The position numbers and the translations under genes were made by a program. Source: Actinomycetes bacterium (GTDB lineage: Bacteria; Actinomycetota; Acidimicrobiia; Spongiisociales; UBA5794). Taken from it: 9,059 bases of DNA. The notes under the pieces are model-generated. The model ran no database searches and had not been told where the DNA came from. It saw only the letters and a program-made list of their open reading frames with translations. This document shows positions 1-6,436 of the stretch, piece after piece (position 1 is the stretch's first letter; each line of letters opens with the position of its first letter). The stretch lies in the NCBI GenBank assembly GCA_024640745.1, contig JAHEEL010000087.1, positions 1 to 9,059 of the forward strand, written 5' to 3'.

Positions 1-510
1 ACCGAGAACACAGCCGAGCCAGAACGGCCACAGCGAACCGCCGGGGGCCTCGTAGCGCTCCTGCACGGAGCCGAAGAAGATCATCCCGGCGTTCACCCCG
101 AAGAGGGCAACCAACGCCGCGATGTCACTGATCCCCGTCAGCATGGCGATGAGGATGATCATGATCGACGATGACAGCGCGTACTCGATCCACCGGAACT
201 GGTTCTGACCGCGGGACAGCTGGTCGCGGTAGCGGGAAGACCCGACGCTCGCCACGATGAAGTGGAACAGGGCGGACAGGAACAGGAATGCCGCCACGCC
301 CCACGCGATCGACACGTCGAACAACTCCGTCGGCGCCGAGGCCGGCGTCCCCGGGGGCCCCTCGATATACGATGCGAACACGGGCAGGGTGAAGTCCGTG
401 GCGAGCACCAGGACGAGCACCGCCTGCACGAAGTGCAGGCCTCCCATGACCAAGTTGTAGGTTCGAAGGCGACCGAACACCGAGTCGGTGACTTCGACGG
501 TCGATAACAT
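1..510 (-). CDS. Heliorhodopsin, N-terminal part (cut by left edge)
   Basis: This is a retinal-binding seven-helix membrane protein of the heliorhodopsin family, whose N-terminus faces the cytoplasm, opposite to type 1 rhodopsins. The 170 visible residues cover helices 1-4 and the start of helix 5 (about 17-37, 65-88, 105-125, 130-148, from 161). From memory it follows the actinobacterial 48C12 protein closely: the first outer loop has GPPGT (51-55), helix 2 has LSALFHFIVAS (78-88), helix 3 has FRWIEYALSSS (105-115), helix 4 has ALFGVNAGMI (135-144), and PFWLGC is at 162-167. Glu109 aligns with the Schiff-base counterion (E107 of 48C12), and His26 and His83 with its buried histidines (H23, H80). 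The retinal lysine of helix 7 lies outside the window. The start is fixed by AAGGAG seven bases upstream. A 182-bp gap separates it from the next gene upstream, so it probably has its own promoter; a weak TAGAGT -10-like site lies at 586-591. The physiological role of the family is unsettled. Confidence 0.93.
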   Translation of the reverse strand, partial: MLSTVEVTDSVFGRLRTYNLVMGGLHFVQAVLVLVLATDFTLPVFASYIEGPPGTPASAPTELFDVSIAWGVAAFLFLSALFHFIVASVGSSRYRDQLSRGQNQFRWIEYALSSSIMIILIAMLTGISDIAALVALFGVNAGMIFFGSVQERYEAPGGSLWPFWLGCVLG

Positions 511-692
511 GGCGATACTCCTTGTCGATAGGCGACTTCAGCGGAGAGGGGCACTCCAGTCAGCGAACCGCCCCGCGGTCCCACGACTCTACCGTTCCCC
601 ACCCACCCCGTGTACGCAGGGCTTGCGACGATTCCATTTGGCGTCTCCGGCCCGCAGAACACTCGCTGATCGGTTGGCGGCCCGACGGTCGA

Positions 693-1142
693 TCAATCTC
701 TCGCCGCGTAGCGCGGGTTCTCGAACGGCCAGGCCTCCGCAATCCACTCGCTGAGCGACCGGTACACGATCGTGTCCATCTCGGCCCGGCCGGCTCGAAC
801 CCAGGACCGCACGTGAGCGTCGTGCTCCCGGTCACGAGACGGATAGATGTAGACGCAGCCGATCACGGTGTCGCCATCGAGGATCGAGTAGGTGAAGCCC
901 TCGCGTTGCTCGAAGTCGCGGGCGTGCCCGACCAGATCGGCACGGTTCGCGTCGAGGTCCATCGGCGTGGGCCAATCACCTTCAGGACTGAAGCCAGGTG
1001 TCGAGCGTATGTGGTCGAGACTCGACATCCACGCTTCGAAGTCGCGCTCGTTGTGTTCCGGCCCCAGCGGCTCGATACGGAACCCGGGTCCGCTGAACTG
1101 AAGCGGGACGGCGAACGCGACCGGAACGAATGGGTCAGCCAT
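693..1142 (-). CDS. GNAT-like N-acetyltransferase
   Basis: This is a 149-residue protein of the GCN5-related N-acetyltransferase fold, which transfers acetyl from acetyl-CoA to an amine; the substrate is not evident. It resembles a family of about 150-residue GNAT proteins by its FRIEPLGPEHNERDFEAWMSS opening (split here as FRIEPL at 21-26 and DFEAWMSS at 34-41), the segment GDWPTP (55-60), EGFTYSILDGDTVIGCVYIY (81-100) forming the central strands, SWVRA (113-117), and a C-terminal WIAEAWPF (133-140). The C-terminus ends shortly after the last predicted strand, as is usual for the family. The start has only a weak ribosome site, and the gene begins 55 bp after the stop of the small membrane protein on the same strand, so the two may be cotranscribed. 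An enzymatic role is inferred from fold only. Confidence 0.82.
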   Translation of the reverse strand: MADPFVPVAFAVPLQFSGPGFRIEPLGPEHNERDFEAWMSSLDHIRSTPGFSPEGDWPTPMDLDANRADLVGHARDFEQREGFTYSILDGDTVIGCVYIYPSRDREHDAHVRSWVRAGRAEMDTIVYRSLSEWIAEAWPFENPRYAARD

Positions 1143-1197
1143 CGGGCGAAGCTACCGACGCGACGGGCATCTGGACGCCGGCATCATCGATACCCGC

Positions 1198-1455
1198 TCA
1201 GGCGGGAATCGGATCATCCGACAACTCCTCCGATGCGTCGAGCGGTGTCCGGCGTCGCCCGAGGATCAGATACGCAACCGCGCCGGGTGGCACGGCCGCA
1301 ACGGCTCGCCACACCATGACCGGACCGCGCACGGCCTCAGGGGGTCGCCGGCGAAGATCCCGCTGCGCCAGGAAGATCACCACGGCCGCAAAAACCCATC
1401 CGATGGCCATCTGCGCCGGTGAAGGGCGTCGTTCGGCTTCGCTACTCGGGCTCAT
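1198..1455 (-). CDS. Small two-helix membrane protein, PLDc_N-like
   Basis: This 85-residue protein has two hydrophobic segments (about 15-31 and 50-66) separated by a basic loop RDLRRRPPEAVRG (32-44) and closed by YLILGRRR (62-69) and an acidic tail. The pattern of helix, DLRRR loop, short second helix with a Pro-Gly, then LxxGRR matches the phospholipase D/nuclease N-terminal domain (PLDc_N), which occurs both on cardiolipin synthases and as free-standing small proteins. No catalytic HKD domain is present, so this is a free-standing version with unknown function. The start chosen gives AAGGAG seven bases upstream; a longer reading from 1527 adds a basic, proline/arginine-rich segment without a ribosome site. 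It is divergent from the CoA-binding protein gene and may share an operon with the GNAT gene downstream. Confidence 0.75.
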   Translation of the reverse strand: MSPSSEAERRPSPAQMAIGWVFAAVVIFLAQRDLRRRPPEAVRGPVMVWRAVAAVPPGAVAYLILGRRRTPLDASEELSDDPIPA

Positions 1456-1521
1456 GTCTCTGCTCCTTGTTCGACGGTTCCAGGATGGTCGACGATTCGG
1501 GCTGCGGCTAGGGCCAATACC

Positions 1522-1533
1522 ACTCATATGAGT
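1522..1533. promoter_or_regulatory. 12-bp perfect palindrome, candidate operator
   Basis: ACTCATATGAGT reads the same on both strands. It sits in the 195-bp divergent region between the small membrane protein (start 1455) and the CoA-binding protein (start 1651), with one further matching pair (1520/1535) outside a single mismatch. Position and symmetry fit the half-sites of a dimeric repressor or activator. No regulator gene is visible in the window, and no clear -35/-10 pair could be placed around it. Confidence 0.35.
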
Positions 1534-1538
1534 TGCAC

Positions 1539-1555
1539 CCGGCTGTACCAGCCGG
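1539..1555. repeat. Short inverted repeat (7-bp stem, 3-nt loop)
   Basis: CCGGCTG, TAC, CAGCCGG forms a perfect inverted repeat just beside the 12-bp palindrome in the same divergent region. It could be a second protein-binding site or an RNA hairpin in the 5' leader of either gene. There is no T-run on either strand, so a terminator role is not favoured. Confidence 0.35.
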
Positions 1556-1650
1556 CCGCCGGATCGGACAACGCAAGGGACGAATCGCCCTGGCGGGATC
1601 CAACCCGGGTTGGAACAATGGGCGGCGGGTCACGAGAGGAGAAGAAGGCA

Positions 1651-2130
1651 ATGATCCCGACCAAGACCGCCGCGCTCGACTTCCTGGCCCAGCAGCGTAT
1701 CGCCGTAGCCGGCGTCTCACGTTCGAGCGGAGGCGAGCACGGCGGCAACATCGTCTACCAGCGACTTCGCGAGCGGGGATACGACGTCTTCGCGGTTAAT
1801 CCGCATGCGGAGGAGGTCGAAGGAGATCCCTGCTATCCAAGCGTTGGAGCAATTCCCGACGGCGTGGACGCAGTGGTGATTGCAACGAAGCCGAGCGACG
1901 CCGACCAGGTGATGCAGGACTGCGTCGATGCGGGAATCACGCGAGCCTGGATGCATCGCTCCGTGGGCGCCGGAAGCGTATCGGCTACGGCGGCCGCCCT
2001 CGGCCGCGAGAACGGCATCACGGTCATCGACGGCGGATGCCCGCTGATGTACGGGCCGGCCTCAGACTTCGGACACCGAATCATGGGGACGGTGCTCCGC
2101 ATCGCCGGCACGGTGCCGAAGAAGGTCTGA
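1651..2130 (+). CDS. CoA-binding (YccU-like) protein
   Basis: This 159-residue single-domain Rossmann-type protein is of the CoA_binding family, related to the nucleotide-binding domain of succinyl-CoA synthetase and to E. coli YccU. The N-terminal RIAVAGVSRSSG (16-27) is the characteristic first strand and binding loop; YDVFAVNPHA (44-53) gives the second strand, VDAVVIATKP (72-81) the third, and IDGGCPLMYGP (126-136) the conserved C-terminal signature. Length is close to the family norm of about 140. The ATG at 1651 was chosen because AGAGGAG lies a few bases upstream and the domain starts immediately; readings starting at 1528 or 1618 add unrelated sequence. It is monocistronic, convergent with the epimerase gene (89-bp gap). 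Members bind CoA or a related cofactor; no reaction can be assigned. Confidence 0.88.
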   Translation: MIPTKTAALDFLAQQRIAVAGVSRSSGGEHGGNIVYQRLRERGYDVFAVNPHAEEVEGDPCYPSVGAIPDGVDAVVIATKPSDADQVMQDCVDAGITRAWMHRSVGAGSVSATAAALGRENGITVIDGGCPLMYGPASDFGHRIMGTVLRIAGTVPKKV

Positions 2131-2219
2131 GGCTCGATCGATCATCCGGTGACGCAACCCCTCGACGGGATCGGAACACCACGTGAGACGCGGCGAACCC
2201 TGGGACCCGTGGTCGCAAG

Positions 2220-3125
2220 CTAGCCGGTCGGCTCGAGCACCGATCGCAACGCGTCAACCAGAACGGGTGACTCGAACTCGAACCCGTCGGCCTCGAGGCG
2301 GGCCGGCACCACGCGGTCCGACTGGAGAACCAACGTTTCAGCGAGCTCCGTGCCAAGGATCGCCTTCAGGGCGAAGGAGGGCGTCGGTAGGATCGTCGGT
2401 CGCCTCAAGACGTTCCCGAGCGTCGAGATGAACTCCTTGTTCGTGACCGGATTCGGCGCCGTCAGGTTGACGGGGCCGGCGAGGTCCGAAGCCACAGCGA
2501 GATGGATCAGGGCTCGTACTTCATCGTTCAGCGTGATCCAGCTCCACCACTGATCTCCCGGTCCCATCTTCCCGGCGACCCCGAGCTTGACCGGCAACAG
2601 CAGGCGACGGAGGGTGAGGCTATCCCGCGAGAGCACGATGCCGGTGCGTGGATGGACGACGCGGATTCCTGCGGCCACGGCGGGCTCCGCAGCAGCTTCC
2701 CAAGCCGCCACGACGTCGGCAAGGAAGCCCGTTCCCTGAGACGCCGTCTCGTCGAGAATCTCGCCACCGCGGTCGCCGTACCAACCGATGGCCGAAGCGG
2801 ACACCATCACGGACGGCTTCCGCTCGAGCCCCGCAAGCGCGGTGGCGAGCAGCTTCGTTCCGTCCACTCGACTGTCGTGGATCTCCCGCTTGTACGAATC
2901 GGTCCAGCGTCGATCGCCGATCCCGGCGCCGGCGAGATGAATTGCCGCGTCGACGCCTCCGAGAGCGGCCGCGTCGATCGAGTCCGCCGCGGGATCCCAC
3001 GCAGCTTCGTCCGGACCCTCTGGTCGACGTCGCACCAGCCGGGTGACGTCGTGACCTTCGGCTTCGAGCGCTGCAACCAGCGGGCGGCCGATGAGGCCGG
3101 ACCATCCGGTGACGACGATCTTCAT
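2220..3125 (-). CDS. TIGR01777 family NAD(P)-dependent epimerase
   Basis: This 301-residue extended short-chain dehydrogenase/reductase is of the TIGR01777 (YfcH-like) family. The dinucleotide loop is VTGWSGLIG (5-13). AAIHLAGAGIGDRRW (60-74), KREIHDSRVDGT (79-90) and VSASAIGWYGDRG (108-120) are family hallmarks, the last supplying the Ser/Tyr region of the active site. Further on are GFLADVVAAWEAAA (133-146), RTGIVLS (160-166), WWSWITLND (193-201) and a C-terminal DUF1731-type segment rich in PVTN (226-229) and RVVPARLEADGF (271-282). Length matches the family (about 295-305). The start was placed at 3125, where GGGAG lies five bases upstream, rather than at 3170. The physiological substrate of the family is not established. 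It follows the sortase gene on the same strand but is separated by two stem-loops. Confidence 0.93.
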   Translation of the reverse strand: MKIVVTGWSGLIGRPLVAALEAEGHDVTRLVRRRPEGPDEAAWDPAADSIDAAALGGVDAAIHLAGAGIGDRRWTDSYKREIHDSRVDGTKLLATALAGLERKPSVMVSASAIGWYGDRGGEILDETASQGTGFLADVVAAWEAAAEPAVAAGIRVVHPRTGIVLSRDSLTLRRLLLPVKLGVAGKMGPGDQWWSWITLNDEVRALIHLAVASDLAGPVNLTAPNPVTNKEFISTLGNVLRRPTILPTPSFALKAILGTELAETLVLQSDRVVPARLEADGFEFESPVLVDALRSVLEPTG

Positions 3126-3148
3126 AAGTTCTCCCATTCGTGGACACA

Positions 3149-3167
3149 CAGGCGGTCTCGCCGCCTG
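3149..3167 (-). terminator. Stem-loop between sortase and epimerase genes
   Basis: CAGGCGG and CCGCCTG form a perfect 7-bp stem around a 5-nt loop. It lies upstream of the epimerase ribosome site and downstream of the sortase stop on the minus strand. No T-run follows, as is common for actinobacterial terminator-like hairpins. It could instead be a leader structure of the epimerase mRNA. Confidence 0.4.
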
Positions 3168-3179
3168 CATCTCACCTTC

Positions 3180-3209
3180 GGAGCGTAGCGGCCGAGCGGA
3201 TGGCGCTCC
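3180..3209 (-). terminator. Second stem-loop after sortase gene
   Basis: GGAGCG (3180-3185) and CGCTCC (3204-3209) are complementary with an 18-nt GC-rich interior. On the minus strand this is the first hairpin after the sortase stop (3227-3229), in tandem with the one at 3149-3167. A role in ending or reducing readthrough into the epimerase gene is plausible but unproven. Confidence 0.3.
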
Positions 3210-3226
3210 TCTCGGCGGCCGAAAGA

Positions 3227-3925
3227 CTACGCGCTGATCGGGACCGCGTAGGCGACGACGTTGTCCTCGTAGCTGTTCAAGGATCGATTGAAGTCGCCAC
3301 CGCAGGTGATGAGCGTCAGCATCGGCGCTCCGTCTTTTGCGAAGACGCGGTCGGTCGGCAGCTCGTCCTTGTCGTACTGGGCGAGCTCCACGACCTGGAA
3401 ACCAGTTCGGGATCCGTCGTCAAAATGAACGACGACCTCGTCCCCGACTTCGACATCGCTGAGGTATCGAAAGACGCCCGGCTTGCCGTTGTACTGGATG
3501 TGCGCGGCGAGCACTGCCGAGCCGGGATCTCCGGGCGTGGGATTGAATCGGTACCATCCCACATCGCTTGCTCCGGGAATCTCCATATCACCATCCGGCT
3601 CAACACCGACATCGAGCACCGGAGCCTCGACAACGCCGATTTCGTCGATGCTGATCGACGTCGGCACCGGACGGTTGTCGACATGATCTCGAGGGTCGTA
3701 TGCGGCCGAGCCGATCGGAGAAACGAGTTCGGCAAGTGGCGATCGACCGTCGGTGGTCGTCGGAGTCTCGCTGGGAAACGCGTCGGTCGTCGTCGACGCG
3801 GGTGCGACGGTCGTGGTCGTGATGGCGGGCGCCGCCCCTTCGGATGGCCCCTCCGACGTTGCCGAGGTGCACGCTGATAGGACGAGGCCGACGGCCAGGA
3901 TGATGAGTGCGAGTCGTCTTTTCAT
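3227..3925 (-). CDS. Class F-type sortase with lipoprotein signal
   Basis: This 232-residue cell-surface transpeptidase candidate would cleave a C-terminal sorting motif and join the protein to the envelope. The N-terminus is a lipoprotein signal: KRR (2-4), a hydrophobic run, and lipobox LSAC with lipidated Cys19. A Ser/Thr/Pro-rich spacer (about 20-60) follows. The sortase barrel runs from about 87: PTSISIDEIGV (88-98), VGWYRFNPTPGDPGSAVLAAH (122-142) with catalytic His142, and LTLITCGG (203-210) with catalytic Cys208. The WYRFNPTPG element and the lack of a C-terminal transmembrane helix fit class F. The segment after the Cys reads DFNRSLNSYEDNVV (211-224); the position twelve after Cys, where I expect Arg in a YRDN motif, is Glu220, and Arg214 is the only Arg downstream. 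No good ribosome site is seen. It lies 72 bp downstream of the DUF4397 gene, whose tail looks like a sorting signal. Confidence 0.88.
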   Translation of the reverse strand: MKRRLALIILAVGLVLSACTSATSEGPSEGAAPAITTTTVAPASTTTDAFPSETPTTTDGRSPLAELVSPIGSAAYDPRDHVDNRPVPTSISIDEIGVVEAPVLDVGVEPDGDMEIPGASDVGWYRFNPTPGDPGSAVLAAHIQYNGKPGVFRYLSDVEVGDEVVVHFDDGSRTGFQVVELAQYDKDELPTDRVFAKDGAPMLTLITCGGDFNRSLNSYEDNVVAYAVPISA

Positions 3926-3943
3926 GGGTCCGGATGCAGCGTA

Positions 3944-3967
3944 GGGGCGGGACCTCTGTCCCGCCCC
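3944..3967 (-). terminator. Strong GC hairpin between DUF4397 and sortase genes
   Basis: GGGGCGGGAC (3944-3953) and GTCCCGCCCC (3958-3967) make a perfect 10-bp stem with a 4-nt loop (CTCT). On the minus strand it begins 30 bases after the DUF4397 stop and ends 18 bases before the sortase ATG. There is no U-tract. It may be a partial terminator or 3'-end stabiliser that lets the surface protein be made in excess of the sortase. Confidence 0.6.
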
Positions 3968-3997
3968 CGTTGCTGCTTCATCTATTGCTTTCGCGTT

Positions 3998-4789
3998 TCA
4001 GTTCGTGCGACGGGCGAGGACGAGACCTCCACCAACCGCCACGGTGGCGATGATCATCAGTGCGGCGACCGTGGCCATCGAAGTACCACTGTCGATCGGG
4101 CTATTGCCGGTCTGGACGGCTGCAGGAGCAGCACCCAAGCCGGTGATGCTCTCGGTGAGCACAGTGAGCGTCTCACCTTCGAGCGAGCCGACGGCATAGA
4201 CGATCAACGACTCGCCGTCCGTGACCGCGATGTCCGCCGGGCCAATGACGACCGGCTCATCGGCGCCGGTGGGAACCACCTCGACGCTGTAGGTCGCAGC
4301 CGGGAGATCAGCCTTGGCTTCGTTCGGGTTGCTGAGATTGCTGAACGCCACGGCGCCGTCGGCCTTCACGTCGACCGCCGGAGCGGCAGCAGTGTGACGA
4401 ACCTGGAGACGGCCGTTTCCGGCGTCGATCTCGGAGGTGTCGTTGGCGAACACCGACAGCGTCGGCGTACCGGCCTCGTCCAGGTTGGCGATGATCGAGT
4501 AGTTGCCCGATGCCGGGAGATCCACATCGCCTGCTTCGATGGCGACGGTGTCGGTTCCGGCAAGCCTGACTTGCAGGTTCACGAGCGTCTCACCAGCGAG
4601 CGACGACAGATCCTGCGTGTCACCGAAGTTGAAGTCTTCGAAGACGGCGGCGTCATCGACGTAGACATCCACCGCGGTATCCGGAATACCATGAATGAGG
4701 TGAATGCGGGTTTCGGCCTGAGCCATTGCGGGTGCTGCAATCGCCAGAGCCATCAAGGTTGCGGCGAATACCGCAATGAGCTTCTTCAT
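3998..4789 (-). CDS. DUF4397 surface protein, putative sortase substrate
   Basis: This 263-residue secreted protein has a Sec signal peptide (1-23, KK then a hydrophobic core ending AMA). The mature part has two tandem DUF4397-type beta repeats: one opening RIHLIHGIPDTAVDVYVDD (28-46) and one opening RLQVRHTAAAPAVDVKADG (127-145), each followed by a LxAxxY/LV strand pattern and a GxY/ES-I turn. A linker with VQTGN (225-229) leads into a hydrophobic helix (about 238-258) and the positively charged end RRTN. That is the tripartite layout of a cell-wall sorting signal, with VQTG in place of LPxTG. A strong ribosome site (AAGGAGG, eight bases from ATG) suggests high expression. The class F sortase directly downstream is the likely processing enzyme. 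The function of DUF4397 is unknown; a structural or adhesive envelope role is inference. If not sorted, it would be a single-pass membrane protein. Confidence 0.88.
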   Translation of the reverse strand: MKKLIAVFAATLMALAIAAPAMAQAETRIHLIHGIPDTAVDVYVDDAAVFEDFNFGDTQDLSSLAGETLVNLQVRLAGTDTVAIEAGDVDLPASGNYSIIANLDEAGTPTLSVFANDTSEIDAGNGRLQVRHTAAAPAVDVKADGAVAFSNLSNPNEAKADLPAATYSVEVVPTGADEPVVIGPADIAVTDGESLIVYAVGSLEGETLTVLTESITGLGAAPAAVQTGNSPIDSGTSMATVAALMIIATVAVGGGLVLARRTN

Positions 4790-4957
4790 TGTTCTTCCCC
4801 TCCTTTTGGGGTTTGCTTGACCTGACTACGGAGCCCCGGACCCGAATGGATGCTATTTAGCGGTAAAATTCCTGATGGGTGGTCCCCCCCTCCCCCAGGG
4901 TTTCGATCCGCACGCCGCCGTGGGTTCGAACTACGGTTGAACAGCAGAAAGGACACC
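4790..4957. promoter_or_regulatory. Divergent control region, DUF4397 / SDR-DUF2867
   Basis: These 168 bp must hold promoters for both directions. An AT-rich island at 4851-4872 is the only one and contains TAAAAT (4864-4869, plus strand) and TAGCAT/TAAATA (minus strand), either of which could be a -10. A TTGACC at 4817-4822 is too far from TAAAAT to pair with it. A tract of seven Cs, T, five Cs lies at 4884-4896. No promoter can be placed with confidence. Confidence 0.4.
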
Positions 4958-6436
4958 GTGAGAATCGCCGTCACCGGAGCAACCGGATACATCGGGGGCC
5001 GTCTTGTGCCTCGACTCCTCGCCGAGGGTCACGACATCGTTTGCCTGGCTCGCAATCCGGGCAAACTCAACGGCCGCTCCTGGAGCAACGAGGTGGACGC
5101 CGTCCGCGCCGATGTCTTCGAGCCCGAGACGCTTGAACCCGCGCTCCAAGGATGCGACGCCGCCTACTACCTGATTCACTCGATGGGCGGACCCGGAAGC
5201 TTCCAGGACGCAGATCGCGTGGCAGCCCACAACTTCGCTCGAGCTGCAGCCGCCGCAGGCGTCGGCCGCATCGTCTACCTCGGCGGGCTCGGCGACGAAG
5301 ACGACCGCCTGTCGGCACATCTCGGGAGCCGCCACGAGGTCGGACGCGCGCTGGCTTCTGGACCTGTGCCGGTCACCGAGCTTCGAGCCGCCGTCATCAT
5401 CGGATCCGGTTCTGTGTCGTTCGAGATGCTCCGCTACCTCACCGAAGTGCTGCCCGCCATGGTGACGCCGTCGTGGGTGCAGACGAAGTGCCAGCCGATT
5501 GCGATTCGCGATGTCCTGGCGTATCTGCTCGCCGCCCTCGACGACACTGCGCCCGGCCACACGATCTATGAAATCGGCGGATCGGAGGTCCTTTCCTACC
5601 TGGAGATGATGCAGGCCTACGCACGCGTTGCCGGCCTCCCGCGCCGATTCGTCGTCCCCGTTCCGGTGCTCACCCCACGCCTCTCTTCACTCTGGATCGG
5701 CCTCGTCACGCCGCTCCCCGTCGGCGTCGCCCGACCACTCGTCGATTCGCTCAAGAACGAGGTCATCGTCCACGACGACCGTGCGAAGGAACGCTTCGGC
5801 ATCGCGCCGACGCCGCTCGATGCGGCAATCGAGCGGGCGCTCGAGCACAGTGAAGACCTCAGTGTCGACACCCGATGGTCCGACGCCACCACCGGGCCGG
5901 CCCGCCCCTTCCAGGGAGATCCGTCATGGAGCGGCGGCACGCTCTTCGTCGACCACAAAGAGGTTGAAACGCCCGCCGAGCCGGAAGACGTCTTCCGATC
6001 TTTCGCACGCATCGGTGGCGATGTGGGGTATCACGGCTTCGACTGGGCATGGCGCCTCCGCGGGCTCATCGACATACTCGTCGGCGGCGTCGGCCTGCGG
6101 CGGGGCCGCCGACACCCGCAGGACGTCCGGCTCGAGGACACCATCGACTTCTGGCGCGTGACCCGCGTAGAACCCGGGCGCCGCCTCCAGCTCTCTGCCG
6201 AGATGCGATTGCCGGGTGATGCCTGGCTCGAGTGGGACGTTGAGACCGTCGGGAATCACAGCGTGCTGCACCAGAATGCCTACTTCCGCCCCCGGGGCCT
6301 CACCGGCCGCCTCTACTGGTATGCGCTGCTGCCGTTTCATCACTTCATCTTCGGGAACATGGCACGCCGCATCGCCGCAGGTGCCGAGGCGGATTCCGCC
6401 GATCGCGTTGCCGGACCGCACGGCCCGGACGCATGA
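4958..6436 (+). CDS. SDR family oxidoreductase with DUF2867 domain
   Basis: This 492-residue two-domain protein has, at 1-290, an atypical NAD(P)-binding short-chain dehydrogenase fold: VTGATGYIGGRL (5-16) is the dinucleotide loop, ARNPGKLNG (31-39) follows strand 2, CDAAYYLIHSMGG (66-78) is a family hallmark, and VYLGGLGDE (106-114) replaces the usual catalytic Tyr strand. Residues about 325-475 are DUF2867: LFVDHKEVE (329-337), VGGVGLRRGRRHPQD (375-389), IDFWRVTRVEP (396-406), LQLSAEMRLPGDAWLEW (410-426) and RGLTGRLYWYALLPFH (446-461). A GTG at 4958 is taken as start because AGAAAGGA precedes it by four bases and the Rossmann strand begins at residue 2; an ATG at 4850 would add a proline/arginine-rich stretch. 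The last bases overlap the photolyase ATG. Such proteins often neighbour photolyase genes in light-induced clusters, but the reaction is unknown. Confidence 0.92.
   Translation: MRIAVTGATGYIGGRLVPRLLAEGHDIVCLARNPGKLNGRSWSNEVDAVRADVFEPETLEPALQGCDAAYYLIHSMGGPGSFQDADRVAAHNFARAAAAAGVGRIVYLGGLGDEDDRLSAHLGSRHEVGRALASGPVPVTELRAAVIIGSGSVSFEMLRYLTEVLPAMVTPSWVQTKCQPIAIRDVLAYLLAALDDTAPGHTIYEIGGSEVLSYLEMMQAYARVAGLPRRFVVPVPVLTPRLSSLWIGLVTPLPVGVARPLVDSLKNEVIVHDDRAKERFGIAPTPLDAAIERALEHSEDLSVDTRWSDATTGPARPFQGDPSWSGGTLFVDHKEVETPAEPEDVFRSFARIGGDVGYHGFDWAWRLRGLIDILVGGVGLRRGRRHPQDVRLEDTIDFWRVTRVEPGRRLQLSAEMRLPGDAWLEWDVETVGNHSVLHQNAYFRPRGLTGRLYWYALLPFHHFIFGNMARRIAAGAEADSADRVAGPHGPDA

Noticed and set aside
586..591. 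TAGAGT as the -10 box of the heliorhodopsin gene on the minus strand
   Set aside because: The spacing to the gene is reasonable but no -35 element lies 16-19 bases upstream, so it is not listed as a promoter.
522..1319. A 265-codon plus-strand open frame over the GNAT and small membrane protein genes
   Set aside because: It is antisense to two genes with recognisable families, is very Arg-rich with no domain, and has no ribosome site; it is a typical high-GC shadow frame.
2131..2219. Terminator between the convergent CoA-binding and epimerase genes
   Set aside because: Only a short palindrome (TCGATCGA) and a 6-bp pairing across a large loop were found; neither is convincing.
3140..3877. 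A 245-codon plus-strand open frame opposite the sortase
   Set aside because: The opposite strand encodes a clear sortase with His and Cys motifs and lipobox; this frame has low-complexity Arg/Gly sequence at its end and no family resemblance.
4850..4957. N-terminal extension of the SDR-DUF2867 protein from an ATG at 4850
   Set aside because: The extension crosses the AT-rich promoter-like island and the C tract, lacks a ribosome site, and is Pro/Arg-rich; GTG at 4958 has a ribosome site and begins at the Rossmann strand.
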